Part shown: positions 15,333 through 23,371 of the stretch, one piece after another
Position numbering within the stretch: the first letter of the stretch is position 1
Layout: every line of letters starts with the position of its first letter
From: Kiloniellaceae bacterium
GTDB taxonomy: Bacteria; Pseudomonadota; Alphaproteobacteria; Kiloniellales; Kiloniellaceae
NCBI GenBank assembly: GCA_021776195.1
Contig: JAJFGK010000160.1
Coordinates: forward strand, 1 to 31,236
DNA length: 31,236 nt
Direction: 5' to 3'
The notes under the pieces: generated by a model
What the model was told of the DNA's origin: nothing
Databases searched by the model: none
The model's input: only the letters and a program-made list of their open reading frames with translations
Made by a program: the position numbers and the translations under genes

Positions 15333-15354
15333 CCCGCGGCGCTGGCGCCGGGGG
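15333..15354 (-). promoter_or_regulatory. Strong hairpin in the 5' leader of the importer operon
   Basis: CGGCGC (15337-15342) pairs with GCGCCG (15345-15350) around a TG loop, extended by CCC/GGG past one mismatch. It lies about 38 nt upstream of the binding-protein start and 23 nt before the ribosome site. Just upstream of it on the minus strand, TTGTGC and CATAAA (18-nt spacer) make a weak promoter candidate. The rest of spacer 15296-15514 shows nothing else. Confidence 0.35.
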
Positions 15355-15514
15355 CCGCGCTTTATGGCGGCGGCGATTCAAGCGGCACAACTTATCGCGC
15401 TATGATCGGCGGCGTCCAGCGCCCAACCGACCAGGCAGGCCCTTCTGGCGATCAGCCTAGCTGCCGGACCGGCGGAAGAGAAATTTGCATCGATTATGCG
15501 GCCATTAGCGGAAT

Positions 15515-16441
15515 TCAGGTTTCGGGCCTGTACTCCGGCTGGGGGTCCGGGTGGGTCAAGGGCCTAAAATCCCTGTCCGCCGCCTCGTCGAGCCGCGCGA
15601 TGATATGTTCGACCAGCAGCAGGCCGGCATCGGTCAGGCGCGGGTGCTTGTAGAAAAGGCCGATCCGCAGCTTGGCAAGAGGCGGAAGGCCATCCTTTTC
15701 GGTCAGAACCCGCATCTCGGGGCGCAGGGTCTTGCGGGTCAGGGCCGAGACGCCGAGGTCGGCGCAGACCGCATCCTGGAGACCGGTGATGCCGGGGCTC
15801 GAATAGGCGATCCGCCAGTCCCGGCCGCTGCTCTTCAATGCCTCGACCACCCGGTTGCGGTAGGAACAGCCTTCCGGATGCGAGACCAGGGGCAGTGGGT
15901 CCAGCTTGTGGCACCCGCCCCCCTTCACGCCGGCCCAGACCGGTTGCTCCTCCCACAGCCGCGACAGGTAGTGCGCATCGGCGGCGTCGGTCAGGGCGAT
16001 GGCAAGATCGAGCCGATCCGCGTGAAGATCCGCCAACAGAACCCGTGACAGGTCGCAGTGCATCTCGAGATCGATCTCCGGATGGGTCCGGATGAAGGCG
16101 GTCAGGGCATTTTGCAGAAAGGCCAAGGCATAGTCGGTGGGCAGGCCGATCCGCAGCCGGCCGAAGGCCTCGCGCTTGCGAAAGCGCGCCACCGCCTCGT
16201 CGTTGAAGCGCAGCATCTGGCGCGCGTAGCCGGCCAGCACCCGGCCGTCGGCGGTCAGCTCGAGGGTCCGCCCGTCGTGGACCAACAGCTTGCAGCCGAC
16301 CAGGGCCTCGAGGCGCTTCATCTGCAGGCTAATCGCCGGCTGGGTGCGGTGAAGCGCGTTTCCGGCCTTGGTGTAGCCGCCGAGATCGCGCACCGTGATG
16401 AAGGTCCGCAACAGGTCGATCGGGAGGTTGACCGGGGTCAT
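15515..16441 (-). CDS. LysR-family transcriptional regulator
   Basis: A 308-aa LTTR. Residues 8-65 form the winged HTH: LLRTFITVRDLGGYTKAGNA, then LHRTQPAISLQMKRLEALVG and a typical wing ELTADGRVLAGYA. Residues 92-295 form the two-lobe effector-binding domain (RLRIGLPTDYA, HPEIDLEMHCD, DLAIALTDA, GITGLQDAV). A ribosome site AGGAAA lies 8 nt before the ATG. It is divergent from the BtpA/PRTase gene, with an LTTR-type site between, and in the same direction as the importer operon, so it probably senses a substrate or product of this pathway and controls both sides. Confidence 0.93.
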   Translation of the reverse strand: MTPVNLPIDLLRTFITVRDLGGYTKAGNALHRTQPAISLQMKRLEALVGCKLLVHDGRTLELTADGRVLAGYARQMLRFNDEAVARFRKREAFGRLRIGLPTDYALAFLQNALTAFIRTHPEIDLEMHCDLSRVLLADLHADRLDLAIALTDAADAHYLSRLWEEQPVWAGVKGGGCHKLDPLPLVSHPEGCSYRNRVVEALKSSGRDWRIAYSSPGITGLQDAVCADLGVSALTRKTLRPEMRVLTEKDGLPPLAKLRIGLFYKHPRLTDAGLLLVEHIIARLDEAADRDFRPLTHPDPQPEYRPET

Positions 16442-16467
16442 CGCACATTTCCTGATTTAATATCCCT

Positions 16468-16511
16468 ATTACCACTATAAATTTTGGTAATCGCCAAGGA
16501 AAGCCTATCCT
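16468..16511 (+). promoter_or_regulatory. LysR operator (ATTACCA-N10-TGGTAAT) overlapping a sigma70-like promoter
   Basis: A perfect 7-bp inverted repeat (16468-16474 and 16485-16491) with an AT-rich 10-nt spacer sits in the 80-bp divergent spacer, the usual layout of an LTTR recognition site. On the plus strand TTGGTA (16484-16489) and TATCCT (16506-16511), 16 nt apart, form a plausible promoter for the BtpA/PRTase gene whose -35 lies in the right half-site. The site also covers the region expected for the regulator's own promoter, so autoregulation is likely. Confidence 0.65.
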
Positions 16512-16542
16512 CTGCCCGATCATGGTCAGGCGGAGGGGCTTC

Positions 16543-17922
16543 ATGAACCGGTCAGATTTTCACAAGACCTTCAAAACCGTGGGCCCGGCGATCTTTCCGG
16601 TGATTCACGTCTTGGATGCCACCCAGGCGCTGCGCAATGTCGCGGTTGCCCTAGGCGAGGGCGCTCAGGGGGTTTTCTTGATCAACCACGACTTTCCCCG
16701 GGACGCGCTGATCCCGATCGTCGAGACGGTCCGGGCGCGTTTTCCAACGCTCTGGCTGGGCGTGAACTTTCTTGGCGTGACGGGGCGCGAGGCCTTTCCG
16801 GTTCTGGGCCGGTTGGCGGCGGAGGGAACCGGCGTCGACGCCTACTGGGCCGACGACGCCTGCATCGACGAACGAACCGGCGAGCAGACGGAAGCCGAGG
16901 CGATCCAGGCGGCTCGAGAAGCGAGCGGCTGGACGGGGCTCTATTTCGGCGGGACGGCCTTCAAGAAGCAACGGGAGGTCACGCCCGAGGGTTACCGCAC
17001 CGCGGCCGAGATCGCGACCGGCTACATGGACGCGGTCACCACCTCCGGGGTTGCCACCGGCAAGGCCGCCGATCGGTCCAAGATCGAGACCTTCCGGCAA
17101 GGCTGCGGCGACAGCCCCCTGGCGCTCGCATCGGGCGTCACGCCGGACAACGTCCACCTCTACGCCGGCCAGGTCGACGCCATCCTGGTGGCGACCGGCA
17201 TCAACCATGAAGGGGACTTCTACAACATCGATCCCTCCCGACTGCGCGCCGTGATGGCGACCGCCCGACAGGCGGTACTGACTGACGTGCCGGACCCGGC
17301 CGGCACCGGGGAGGACCGCTGGTACCTTTCCCGGATGGCCCCCAACATCAAGGGCGAGAAGTTTGCCTGGCTCGATCCCTCCTCCATCTACGTGAATGCC
17401 CGCGCGTTCCACGCCCTGCTGGACGATCTGGTAGCGCCGCTTGCACCTGGCGACATCGATGTTGTGGCGGGCCCCGATGCCATGGGTTTCGTCTTGGGAA
17501 CGGCGCTGGCGACGCGTTTGGGCAAGGGCTTCTTGACCATCCGCAAGGCCGGCAAGATGCCGGTCGAGGCCGATCAGGTCGAATTCGTGAACTATACCGG
17601 GCGCCGGCAGCTCCTGGAGATGCGCAAGCCGGCGATCAATCCGGGCACCCGGGTGCTGCTGGTCGATCAGTGGATCGAAACCGGCGGCACCATGGAGGGG
17701 GCCATCGCCCTGGTCGAGCGCCAGGGTGGCGTGGTCGCCGGCATCGCCACGGTTTGCATGGAAGAAAACGAACGAACGGCCAAGTTCCGCAAGAGCTACA
17801 AGGTCTCGACCGCGGTCTTGCCGAACAGTGCCATCCAAGCGCAGTGCAATGCCAAGTCCTTGGAGTCCTTCAAGACCTTCGATCCGGCCAGCATCGTGCC
17901 TGACTTGCCCGCGGTCCGGTAA
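16543..17922 (+). CDS. BtpA-like TIM barrel fused to an APRT-like phosphoribosyltransferase
   Basis: A 459-aa two-domain protein. Residues 10-245 match the BtpA/SgcQ TIM-barrel family: FPVIHVLDATQAL, TTSGVATGKAADRSKIE, LASGVTPDNVHLY, DAILVATGI and FYNIDPSRLRAVM. Residues 260-459 form a type I phosphoribosyltransferase closest in pattern to adenine PRTase: DVVAGPDAMGFVLGTALA, IRKAGKMP and the PRPP loop VLLVDQWIETGGT (371-383), with DQ in place of the common DD. PRTases join PRPP to a base; the barrel may act on a related sugar phosphate or glycoside. Start 16543 is chosen for GGAGGGG 4-6 nt upstream; ATG 16522 has no site. Divergent from LysR. Confidence 0.85.
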   Translation: MNRSDFHKTFKTVGPAIFPVIHVLDATQALRNVAVALGEGAQGVFLINHDFPRDALIPIVETVRARFPTLWLGVNFLGVTGREAFPVLGRLAAEGTGVDAYWADDACIDERTGEQTEAEAIQAAREASGWTGLYFGGTAFKKQREVTPEGYRTAAEIATGYMDAVTTSGVATGKAADRSKIETFRQGCGDSPLALASGVTPDNVHLYAGQVDAILVATGINHEGDFYNIDPSRLRAVMATARQAVLTDVPDPAGTGEDRWYLSRMAPNIKGEKFAWLDPSSIYVNARAFHALLDDLVAPLAPGDIDVVAGPDAMGFVLGTALATRLGKGFLTIRKAGKMPVEADQVEFVNYTGRRQLLEMRKPAINPGTRVLLVDQWIETGGTMEGAIALVERQGGVVAGIATVCMEENERTAKFRKSYKVSTAVLPNSAIQAQCNAKSLESFKTFDPASIVPDLPAVR

Positions 17923-17940
17923 CGCCGGTGGCCCCGGGGT

Positions 17941-18582
17941 TCAATCGCTGCGGCCGGCCTGCTGTGCTTCGTTGCTCTGGCCGGCCACGACCTGGACCTG
18001 ATCGAGGAAGCGCCTGAAGACCCGTTGGGTGGCCCGGTTGAGGGCGACGATGGCGGCCTCGACGCTCTCGTCGACGGTCGGCTCTTCCTCGGCATAGCTG
18101 TCGACCACGAAAAGGGCACTGTCGGAGAGGCGCACCAAAGACAGCTCGACCTCGACGAAGACCCGCGGCGGGCCGCCGCCGAGAAGACGCTCGAGCCTCT
18201 TGACCCTGCCACTGACCTGGTAGTCCGGGCGGATGCGCAGGTCCGGCGTCACCACCGCGTCGGATATGCCGCTGTGGCGCAGGTAGGCGACCATCTGGTC
18301 TTGCAGCATGCGCGGCGGCGCGTCGGTCCAGTAGTGGTAATCGTGCTGCTGCACCTCATGAGACTGGCCGCTCTCGCTGAACAGCAAGGGACGTTCGCGC
18401 AGCAGGCCGTCGGCCTGTAGGACCTCGACCGTCGTGACCCCGGGCAAGAGCAATTGCGACGCGCCGGTGGCCGGTCCCGAGACCAGCAGCCGGTAGTAAT
18501 GGTCGCGCGGCACCGGCGGTGCCGAGCCGAAACAGCCGGCCAAAAGCGGAACGATCAGGGCGAGGTACCACCGGCGTTTCAT
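17941..18582 (-). CDS. PqiC-like ABC transport auxiliary lipoprotein
   Basis: A 213-aa lipoprotein: lipobox LLAGC with C17 as the lipidated Cys, then HYYRLLVSG, which opens the ABC-type transport auxiliary (PqiC/YmbA) domain, and VVTPDLRIRPDYQVSGRVKR, VDSYAEEEPTVDESVEA near the end. Members sit in the outer membrane and work with MCE proteins in moving lipids across the periplasm. Its ATG overlaps the MlaD stop by 4 nt; last gene of the operon. It faces the BtpA/PRTase stop across 18 bp. Confidence 0.88.
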   Translation of the reverse strand: MKRRWYLALIVPLLAGCFGSAPPVPRDHYYRLLVSGPATGASQLLLPGVTTVEVLQADGLLRERPLLFSESGQSHEVQQHDYHYWTDAPPRMLQDQMVAYLRHSGISDAVVTPDLRIRPDYQVSGRVKRLERLLGGGPPRVFVEVELSLVRLSDSALFVVDSYAEEEPTVDESVEAAIVALNRATQRVFRRFLDQVQVVAGQSNEAQQAGRSD

Positions 18583-19607
18583 TGAAGGTTATCCTCTGGC
18601 TGGGTCTGGGAGGCTTCGACACGAACCTCCTCCCGTGGCGAACCGTCCAGCAGGAGACCGGGGTTTTGCCGGATCAGGCGGCTGAACTCATTCATGTTGC
18701 GCGCCGAGCCGGCCAAGTTATGGCTGATCGCGTCGATGCTCTGGGCGATGGTGTGAAGGGTGTAGCGCGTGTCTTCCATGGCCGATCCGAGCTTGCCCTC
18801 GTTGGCTTCGACGACCCGCTCCAGGTCAAGCATGATCGCATTGACCTGGCCGAGGGTGCCCTGAACGTTGACGCTGATCGCGACCAGTTCCTGGGTCACC
18901 TGTTCGACATTCTCCAGCACCCGGTCCACCCCCTGAACGTTGTCCTCCGACACCACGCTTTGCAGCGAGGCCATGGTCGCGTTGAGCCGGTCTGTGAAAA
19001 CCAGGAGGTCGGCGGAGAGCGCCGGAACGCTGCTTTGCAGCTCCGCGGCGACGCCGTTGAGCGAGGCCAGAAACGCTGTCACATCGTTCTGCATCAGGCT
19101 GTCGGCGGTCGTGACCATCTCGGTCAGGCGGGCCATGAGCGGCTGTAGCTCGTCGCGCGACAGGTCGCCGAACTGGCCAGCCACGTTGGACATGGCCGCG
19201 AACATGTCGGCCGGCGCCGCGCTGGCGATCATGGCCCCGGGCTTGAGCCGAACCGCGTCCCGGCCGCGCTGAATATCCACCGTCTTGGCGCCGAGAAAGG
19301 TCGAGCTGCCGATGCGCGCGACACTGTCGGCCGGAATCGCCCAACCCTCGCGGACGCTGATTTCGAGCTCGAAGCGGGTCATGCCGTCAGCCTCGACCGG
19401 ACGGATCTCCTCGACCTGGCCCACTGGAAAGCCCTCGAAACGGACCTGGGTCCCGAACTTCACGTCGGCGATGTTATCGAACAGAACGCTGTAGCTGTCG
19501 CTCGTGCCGGTGCGCCCGGCCAGAACCAGCGCGCCGCCCAGGCCGGCCGCCAGCATGGCGAGCACGAAGACCCCAACGAGGGCGTAGCTCAGTCTTTGGT
19601 GCTTCAT
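18579..19607 (-). CDS. mlaD: MlaD-family MCE protein
   Basis: A 342-aa protein anchored by one transmembrane helix (8-31, YALVGVFVLAMLAAGLGGAL). The MCE domain spans about 36-115: YSVLFDNIADVKFGTQVRF, GFPVGQVEEI, STFLGAKTVDIQRG. Residues 120-330 are a long helical/coiled-coil region, which makes it much longer than E. coli MlaD (about 183 aa) and closer to the tunnel-forming type. MCE rings carry phospholipid between inner membrane and periplasm or outer membrane. AGGAG lies 9 nt before the ATG; a 12-bp gap follows the ATPase gene. Confidence 0.92.
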   Translation of the reverse strand: MKHQRLSYALVGVFVLAMLAAGLGGALVLAGRTGTSDSYSVLFDNIADVKFGTQVRFEGFPVGQVEEIRPVEADGMTRFELEISVREGWAIPADSVARIGSSTFLGAKTVDIQRGRDAVRLKPGAMIASAAPADMFAAMSNVAGQFGDLSRDELQPLMARLTEMVTTADSLMQNDVTAFLASLNGVAAELQSSVPALSADLLVFTDRLNATMASLQSVVSEDNVQGVDRVLENVEQVTQELVAISVNVQGTLGQVNAIMLDLERVVEANEGKLGSAMEDTRYTLHTIAQSIDAISHNLAGSARNMNEFSRLIRQNPGLLLDGSPREEVRVEASQTQPEDNLQ

Positions 19608-19619
19608 GGCCAGTCTCTC

Positions 19620-20498
19620 CTAAAGCTCGCCGGTCAGGCGCCGCAGGTAGGTTTCGGGGTCGACCTCGACGATCTCGGATCGACGATTCAACAGGTTTTG
19701 GATGCGCTTGTTGCTGCTCTTGCGCAGCGCCTTGACGTTGTCGACCAGAAGGATGCGGCCCTCGTCGAGCACCGTAATCCGGTCGGCAATCTTGAAGGCG
19801 CTCTCGAGTTCGTGGGTGACCACCACCATGGTCATCTTCATGGCGTCGCGCAGTTGCAAGATCAGATCGTCCAGCGCCGAGGAGACCGCCGGATCCAGCC
19901 CCGCCGAGGGCTCGTCGAAAAAGAGCAGTTTCGGATCCATGACGATGGCCCGCGCGATGGCCGCGCGTTTCAGCATGCCACCCGAGAGTTCGGCCGGCAT
20001 GAGATCGCCAAATCCGGCGAGCTTGACCACCTCGAGCTTCAACCGGGCCATGATTTCCATGGTCTTGCGGTCCAGCTTGGTGTGCTCTTGCAGGGGCAGC
20101 ATGATGTTGTCGAGCACGCTCATCGAGCTGAACAGCGCGCCGCCCTGAAAGGCGACGCCGATCTTGCGGCGCAGGCGCTGCATCTCCATCGGGCGGGCCT
20201 GGGTGATGTCCTGTCCCAACAGGTCGATACGTCCCGCGGTCGGGCGCTCCAGGCCGATGAGATGGCGCAGAAGGGTCGATTTGCCCGACCCGCTGCCACC
20301 CATGATCACCATGATTTCGCCGGGCGCCACGCTCAGGGAGATGTCGTGCAGGATCTGTCGGTCGCCGTAGTGGGCCTGGAGCCCGGTGACCTGGATAACC
20401 GGTTTCACGGGCGCGACCGACGGCCGGCTCTTGCGCTTTTTCTTGCCCGGCGGCGGAGCGCGGCGGGTCCACTTGGGGCCTTCGGCGGCGGTTGCCAT
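19620..20498 (-). CDS. mlaF: MlaF-family ABC ATPase
   Basis: A 292-aa ATPase. Residues 1-34 are an unusual Lys/Arg/Pro-rich extension. Walker A GGSGSGKST at 67-75, Q-loop Q118, signature LSGGM at 171-175 (the Met is typical of MlaF-type ATPases), Walker B LLFFDEP at 191-197, switch H229. It drives lipid transport with the MlaE permease encoded 3 bp upstream. In known Mla complexes a STAS protein (MlaB) binds the ATPase and stabilises it; the STAS protein of this operon is the likely partner. Confidence 0.93.
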   Translation of the reverse strand: MATAAEGPKWTRRAPPPGKKKRKSRPSVAPVKPVIQVTGLQAHYGDRQILHDISLSVAPGEIMVIMGGSGSGKSTLLRHLIGLERPTAGRIDLLGQDITQARPMEMQRLRRKIGVAFQGGALFSSMSVLDNIMLPLQEHTKLDRKTMEIMARLKLEVVKLAGFGDLMPAELSGGMLKRAAIARAIVMDPKLLFFDEPSAGLDPAVSSALDDLILQLRDAMKMTMVVVTHELESAFKIADRITVLDEGRILLVDNVKALRKSSNKRIQNLLNRRSEIVEVDPETYLRRLTGEL

Positions 20499-20501
20499 CT
20501 G

Positions 20502-21293
20502 CTAGCCCCCCGTGACCAGGAAGGCGAAGATCATGTCGGTCACGATGATGGCCGCGATCGACTGTACCACCGCCGAGGTGGTCATGCGCCCGACCCCCTC
20601 GGCCCCGCCCGTTGCCGAGGCCCCGTTGACCGCGGAGATGATCGCGATCAGGGCGGCGAAGAGGGCGCTCTTGCCCAGACCGTGAGCGAGGTCGTTCGCC
20701 GACAGAGCCGCCATTGCATCGGCAAAGAAAGCCGCCAGCGAGATACCCAGTTCCGGGGCCACGAAGAGCCCGGCGGCGGCCAGTGCGACCAAGTTCGCCC
20801 ACATGGTCAGGCAGGGCACCATGATGACCAGGGCAATCAGGGCCGGCGCCACGAGGAAGCGGACCGGCGAGATGCCGATCACCTTCAGGGCATCGACTTC
20901 CTGGTTGATCAGCATGGTGCTGAGCCGGGCGGCCAGGGCCGATCCGGACCGACCGGCAATCAGGATGCCGACGATCAGGGGGCCGAACTCGCGCACCACC
21001 GACAGGGCGATCCCCACCGCCGCGAAGGATTCGGCGCCGAAAAGACCCAGGCTGTAGAGGCTCTGGATGGCCAGCATCATGCCGATGGTGGCGGCCAGGA
21101 CCGTGACGATGGGCAGCGCCTGAATGCCGATCTGCATCATCTGGACGAAGACGGCGGCGGTGCGGACAGGTTGGTTCCGCAGGCGACCCAGGAAGGTCCA
21201 GTAGAGGGCCTCGACGAAAAGCGCGCCGGCATAACCGCAGTCCTCGATGCCTCGCAGCACCCGCCTGCCCACTCCTTCTGCCACCCGCAGCAT
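20502..21293 (-). CDS. mlaE: MlaE-family permease
   Basis: A 263-aa inner-membrane permease. The interfacial helix FLGRLRNQPVRTAAVFVQMM is followed by about five transmembrane helices. EFGPLIVGILIAGRSGSALA and the strongly conserved QEVDALKVIGISPVRFLVAP are diagnostic for the MlaE/Ttg2B family, and ISAVNGASATGGAEGVGR near the end also matches. It forms the membrane core of the lipid transporter. The gaps to both neighbours are 3 bp. Confidence 0.94.
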   Translation of the reverse strand: MLRVAEGVGRRVLRGIEDCGYAGALFVEALYWTFLGRLRNQPVRTAAVFVQMMQIGIQALPIVTVLAATIGMMLAIQSLYSLGLFGAESFAAVGIALSVVREFGPLIVGILIAGRSGSALAARLSTMLINQEVDALKVIGISPVRFLVAPALIALVIMVPCLTMWANLVALAAAGLFVAPELGISLAAFFADAMAALSANDLAHGLGKSALFAALIAIISAVNGASATGGAEGVGRMTTSAVVQSIAAIIVTDMIFAFLVTGG

Positions 21294-21296
21294 CGC

Positions 21297-21629
21297 TCAG
21301 CCCGCCGCCGCCAGGGCGCTGTCGAGATCGGGATAAATGACGAAGACCTTGTCGAGCCGCGCCAGCTCGAAGACCCTGAGCGCCGCCGGGTTGACCGCGA
21401 CGAGCCCGAAGCCGGTTCCGATTTGGCTGGCGGTCTGGAGCGCCTCGACCAGGCTGGCGATGCCCGAGCTGTCGATGTAGCTGACCCGCGAAAGGTCGAC
21501 GAGGAGGTCGCGCCCCCGCCCAACGCTGTCGAGAAGCAGCCGACGCACTTCGGGTGCACGATCGAGGTCGATCTCGCCGGCTAGATCGACCACCAACCGG
21601 CCCTGCACTTCCCGGATCGGGTCGTTCAT
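21297..21629 (-). CDS. STAS-domain protein (SpoIIAA/MlaB type)
   Basis: A 110-aa single STAS domain: LVVDLAGEIDLDRAPEVRR, then VDLSRVSYIDSSGIASLVEA. The YIDSSGIA motif holds the phosphorylatable Ser (S54, after D53) of anti-anti-sigma factors. Position between an RsbW-type kinase gene and mlaE gives it two possible partners: the kinase, in a partner switch, and the MlaF ATPase, as MlaB in Mla complexes. The start overlaps the kinase stop by 4 nt. Phosphorylation could thus control the transporter directly (inference). Confidence 0.92.
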   Translation of the reverse strand: MNDPIREVQGRLVVDLAGEIDLDRAPEVRRLLLDSVGRGRDLLVDLSRVSYIDSSGIASLVEALQTASQIGTGFGLVAVNPAALRVFELARLDKVFVIYPDLDSALAAAG

Positions 21630-22060
21630 GACGGGACTCCCATTTTCTTGGTCATCTGTAAGACGTTGCCCACACCGTCCGACGCAGGAAGGAACGCGAC
21701 GCTATCCATCAACTGTTTGATGAAATGCGTGCCCAGCCCGCCCGGCCTCAGATCCTCCAACCCGCGGGGCTTGACCATGGTGGGGTCCACCGGCGCGGCA
21801 GAGTCACTGACCCTGACGATCAGCACGGCCTCGTCCCTCGACAGCGAGACCATGATGTCGCCCGGCTCGTCCTTGCCGTAGGCGTGCTGCATGACGTTCT
21901 GGCAGGCCTCGCCGATGGCCAGGACGATTTCAGCCGTGGTCTGCTCGTCGAAACCGCAGAGCGGGATCGCCTTTCGCAGATGGTTACGCACCCCCGACAT
22001 GCGGTCCGGGCTCGAGCGAAACCGCAGTTCAAGGAGAGACTCGGGAGTCGATGCGCTCAC
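21626..22060 (-). CDS. RsbW/SpoIIAB-type serine kinase (HATPase fold)
   Basis: A 144-aa GHKL-fold protein. The N box is EIVLAIGEACQNVMQHAYG (E51, N55), the G1 box VSDSAAP has DxA instead of DxG, and the G2 box RPGGLGTHFIKQLMD is complete. Such kinases phosphorylate a STAS partner and otherwise hold a sigma factor; no sigma factor gene lies in the window. 4-nt overlaps join it to the phosphatase gene before it and the STAS gene after it. Confidence 0.9.
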   Translation of the reverse strand: MSASTPESLLELRFRSSPDRMSGVRNHLRKAIPLCGFDEQTTAEIVLAIGEACQNVMQHAYGKDEPGDIMVSLSRDEAVLIVRVSDSAAPVDPTMVKPRGLEDLRPGGLGTHFIKQLMDSVAFLPASDGVGNVLQMTKKMGVPS

Positions 22061-23265
22061 GGCCGACCCTCCGCGGGCGCTTGGAAACCCGGGGCGTCGA
22101 TCCCCGCGTCTTCGCGGACCCAGGAATCGTCGATCGCCAGCAAGGTGAGGTCGTCGCGGGTCTCCCAGCCGGTCTCTTGTCCCAGGCGCGCCAGGAGCCC
22201 TTCCAGCCGTTCGGCCAGCGGTTCATGGGCTGTGACTTCGACCAGTTGAATCAGGCCGGCCGCGCCAAGCTGTTCGCCGCTGGCGTAGCGATACTCGGTC
22301 AAGCCGTCGGTGAAGACCAGGAACTCGCCACCTGCAAGCATGACCTGCTCGTCGCAATAGCTGGTCCCGGGCATGATGCCGAGCGGCGGTGCCTGGGCCG
22401 GAAAGCTGTCGTAGCTTCGGTCCCGGTGGCGCAGCAGAGGCGGTTCGTGGCCGGCGTTGGCAAAGCACAGTTGCCCCGTGGCCATACAATAGTGTCCGGC
22501 GACCATGGTGACGAACATGCCCCGGGCCGCGGTCTCGCAGAGTTCGGCATTGATGGCTTCGAGCAAGGCGGCCGGCCGGTCGATGCGCTTGCCGAGGCAG
22601 CGGAACAGCGAAACGGTCTTGGCCATCAGCAGGGCCGCGTTCATCCCCTTGCCCGAGACATCGCCAAGCGCAAAGGCTATGCGGTCGTCAGGCAGGCGGT
22701 AGAAATCGAAAAAGTCCCCCGAGACCTTGCGGGCCGGGCGGTTGACGCCCCAGATGGGCAAGCGCCCCGGCGGGTAGTCCGGCTGCAGGCTTTGTTGCAC
22801 TTCGGCCGCCAACTCCAGCTCCAGGCCGGCGGCCTGCTGTCCGGCTAACCCGTCACGAAGTTGGGCGCTCGCCTGGGCGAGACCGAAGATCCGGGCCAGA
22901 GCCTCGAAAAACTCATGGTTTTCCTCACCTGTGGCGCCTGAATCGGGGCCGTAAAGGAGCTCGATCGCGACCTCCGGCCGGCCCATGGCGTCGGGATCGC
23001 CATCGCAGAGGGGGATGATCGACCGGTTTCCCCTCGCCTGCCCGGCAGAGGCTAGCGGGCTGTCGGCCCTGTCTGAATCCAGCAGCCGTCCTGTCGTCGC
23101 ACCGCTCAAGGCCACGATCCTGGCAAGCGCGGCGCAAAGGACGACCAGGGGCTTGGGCGCCAGCGTCAGGTCATGTGCCAGGCGGGCGAGAAACGCCAGG
23201 CGTGCCGCCGCGCTTGGCGCCGGGTCTGCGACGCCTTCATGATTGCCTGCAGGGAGCATAGCCAT
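22057..23265 (-). CDS. SpoIIE-type PP2C phosphatase with N-terminal sensor region (RsbU-like)
   Basis: A 402-aa protein. Residues 20-140 resemble a degenerate GAF-like sensor and linker helix. The PP2C domain covers about 150-390: ELELAAEVQQSLQP, then KVSGDFFDFY (D185), LGDVSGKGMNAALLMA (D203), VFTDGLTEY (D321) and RDDLTLLAI, the metal-binding aspartates of the SpoIIE/RsbU family. It should dephosphorylate the STAS protein encoded two genes on. ATG 23265 is taken as start; a TTG one codon earlier (23268) has better spacing (9 nt) to AAGGA. First gene of the seven-gene operon. No transmembrane helix, so the signal is probably cytoplasmic. Confidence 0.9.
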   Translation of the reverse strand: MAMLPAGNHEGVADPAPSAAARLAFLARLAHDLTLAPKPLVVLCAALARIVALSGATTGRLLDSDRADSPLASAGQARGNRSIIPLCDGDPDAMGRPEVAIELLYGPDSGATGEENHEFFEALARIFGLAQASAQLRDGLAGQQAAGLELELAAEVQQSLQPDYPPGRLPIWGVNRPARKVSGDFFDFYRLPDDRIAFALGDVSGKGMNAALLMAKTVSLFRCLGKRIDRPAALLEAINAELCETAARGMFVTMVAGHYCMATGQLCFANAGHEPPLLRHRDRSYDSFPAQAPPLGIMPGTSYCDEQVMLAGGEFLVFTDGLTEYRYASGEQLGAAGLIQLVEVTAHEPLAERLEGLLARLGQETGWETRDDLTLLAIDDSWVREDAGIDAPGFQAPAEGRP

Positions 23266-23323
23266 CAACGGCCGCTGTCCTTGTGATAATGCAGACGCAG
23301 CCTATGTCGTATTGGTTAACAAT

Positions 23324-23366
23324 CCTCTGAGAGGGGTCGCCGAGCCATGGGTTTCCAAGACTCGGC
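23324..23366. promoter_or_regulatory. Palindromes upstream of the phosphatase/Mla operon
   Basis: CCTCTGAGAGG (23324-23334) is a perfect short palindrome, and GCCGAG (23339-23344) pairs with CTCGGC (23361-23366). They fill the 103-bp spacer between the small-protein gene and the operon, both on the minus strand. They could be an operator and a weak terminator; I find no clean promoter boxes. Confidence 0.25.
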
Positions 23367-23371
23367 CCCTG

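Noticed and set aside
19596..21584. 662-codon plus-strand frame opposite the mla genes
   Set aside because: Translation is His/Arg/Asp-rich without motifs; the minus strand encodes MlaD, MlaF, MlaE and STAS with all key residues.
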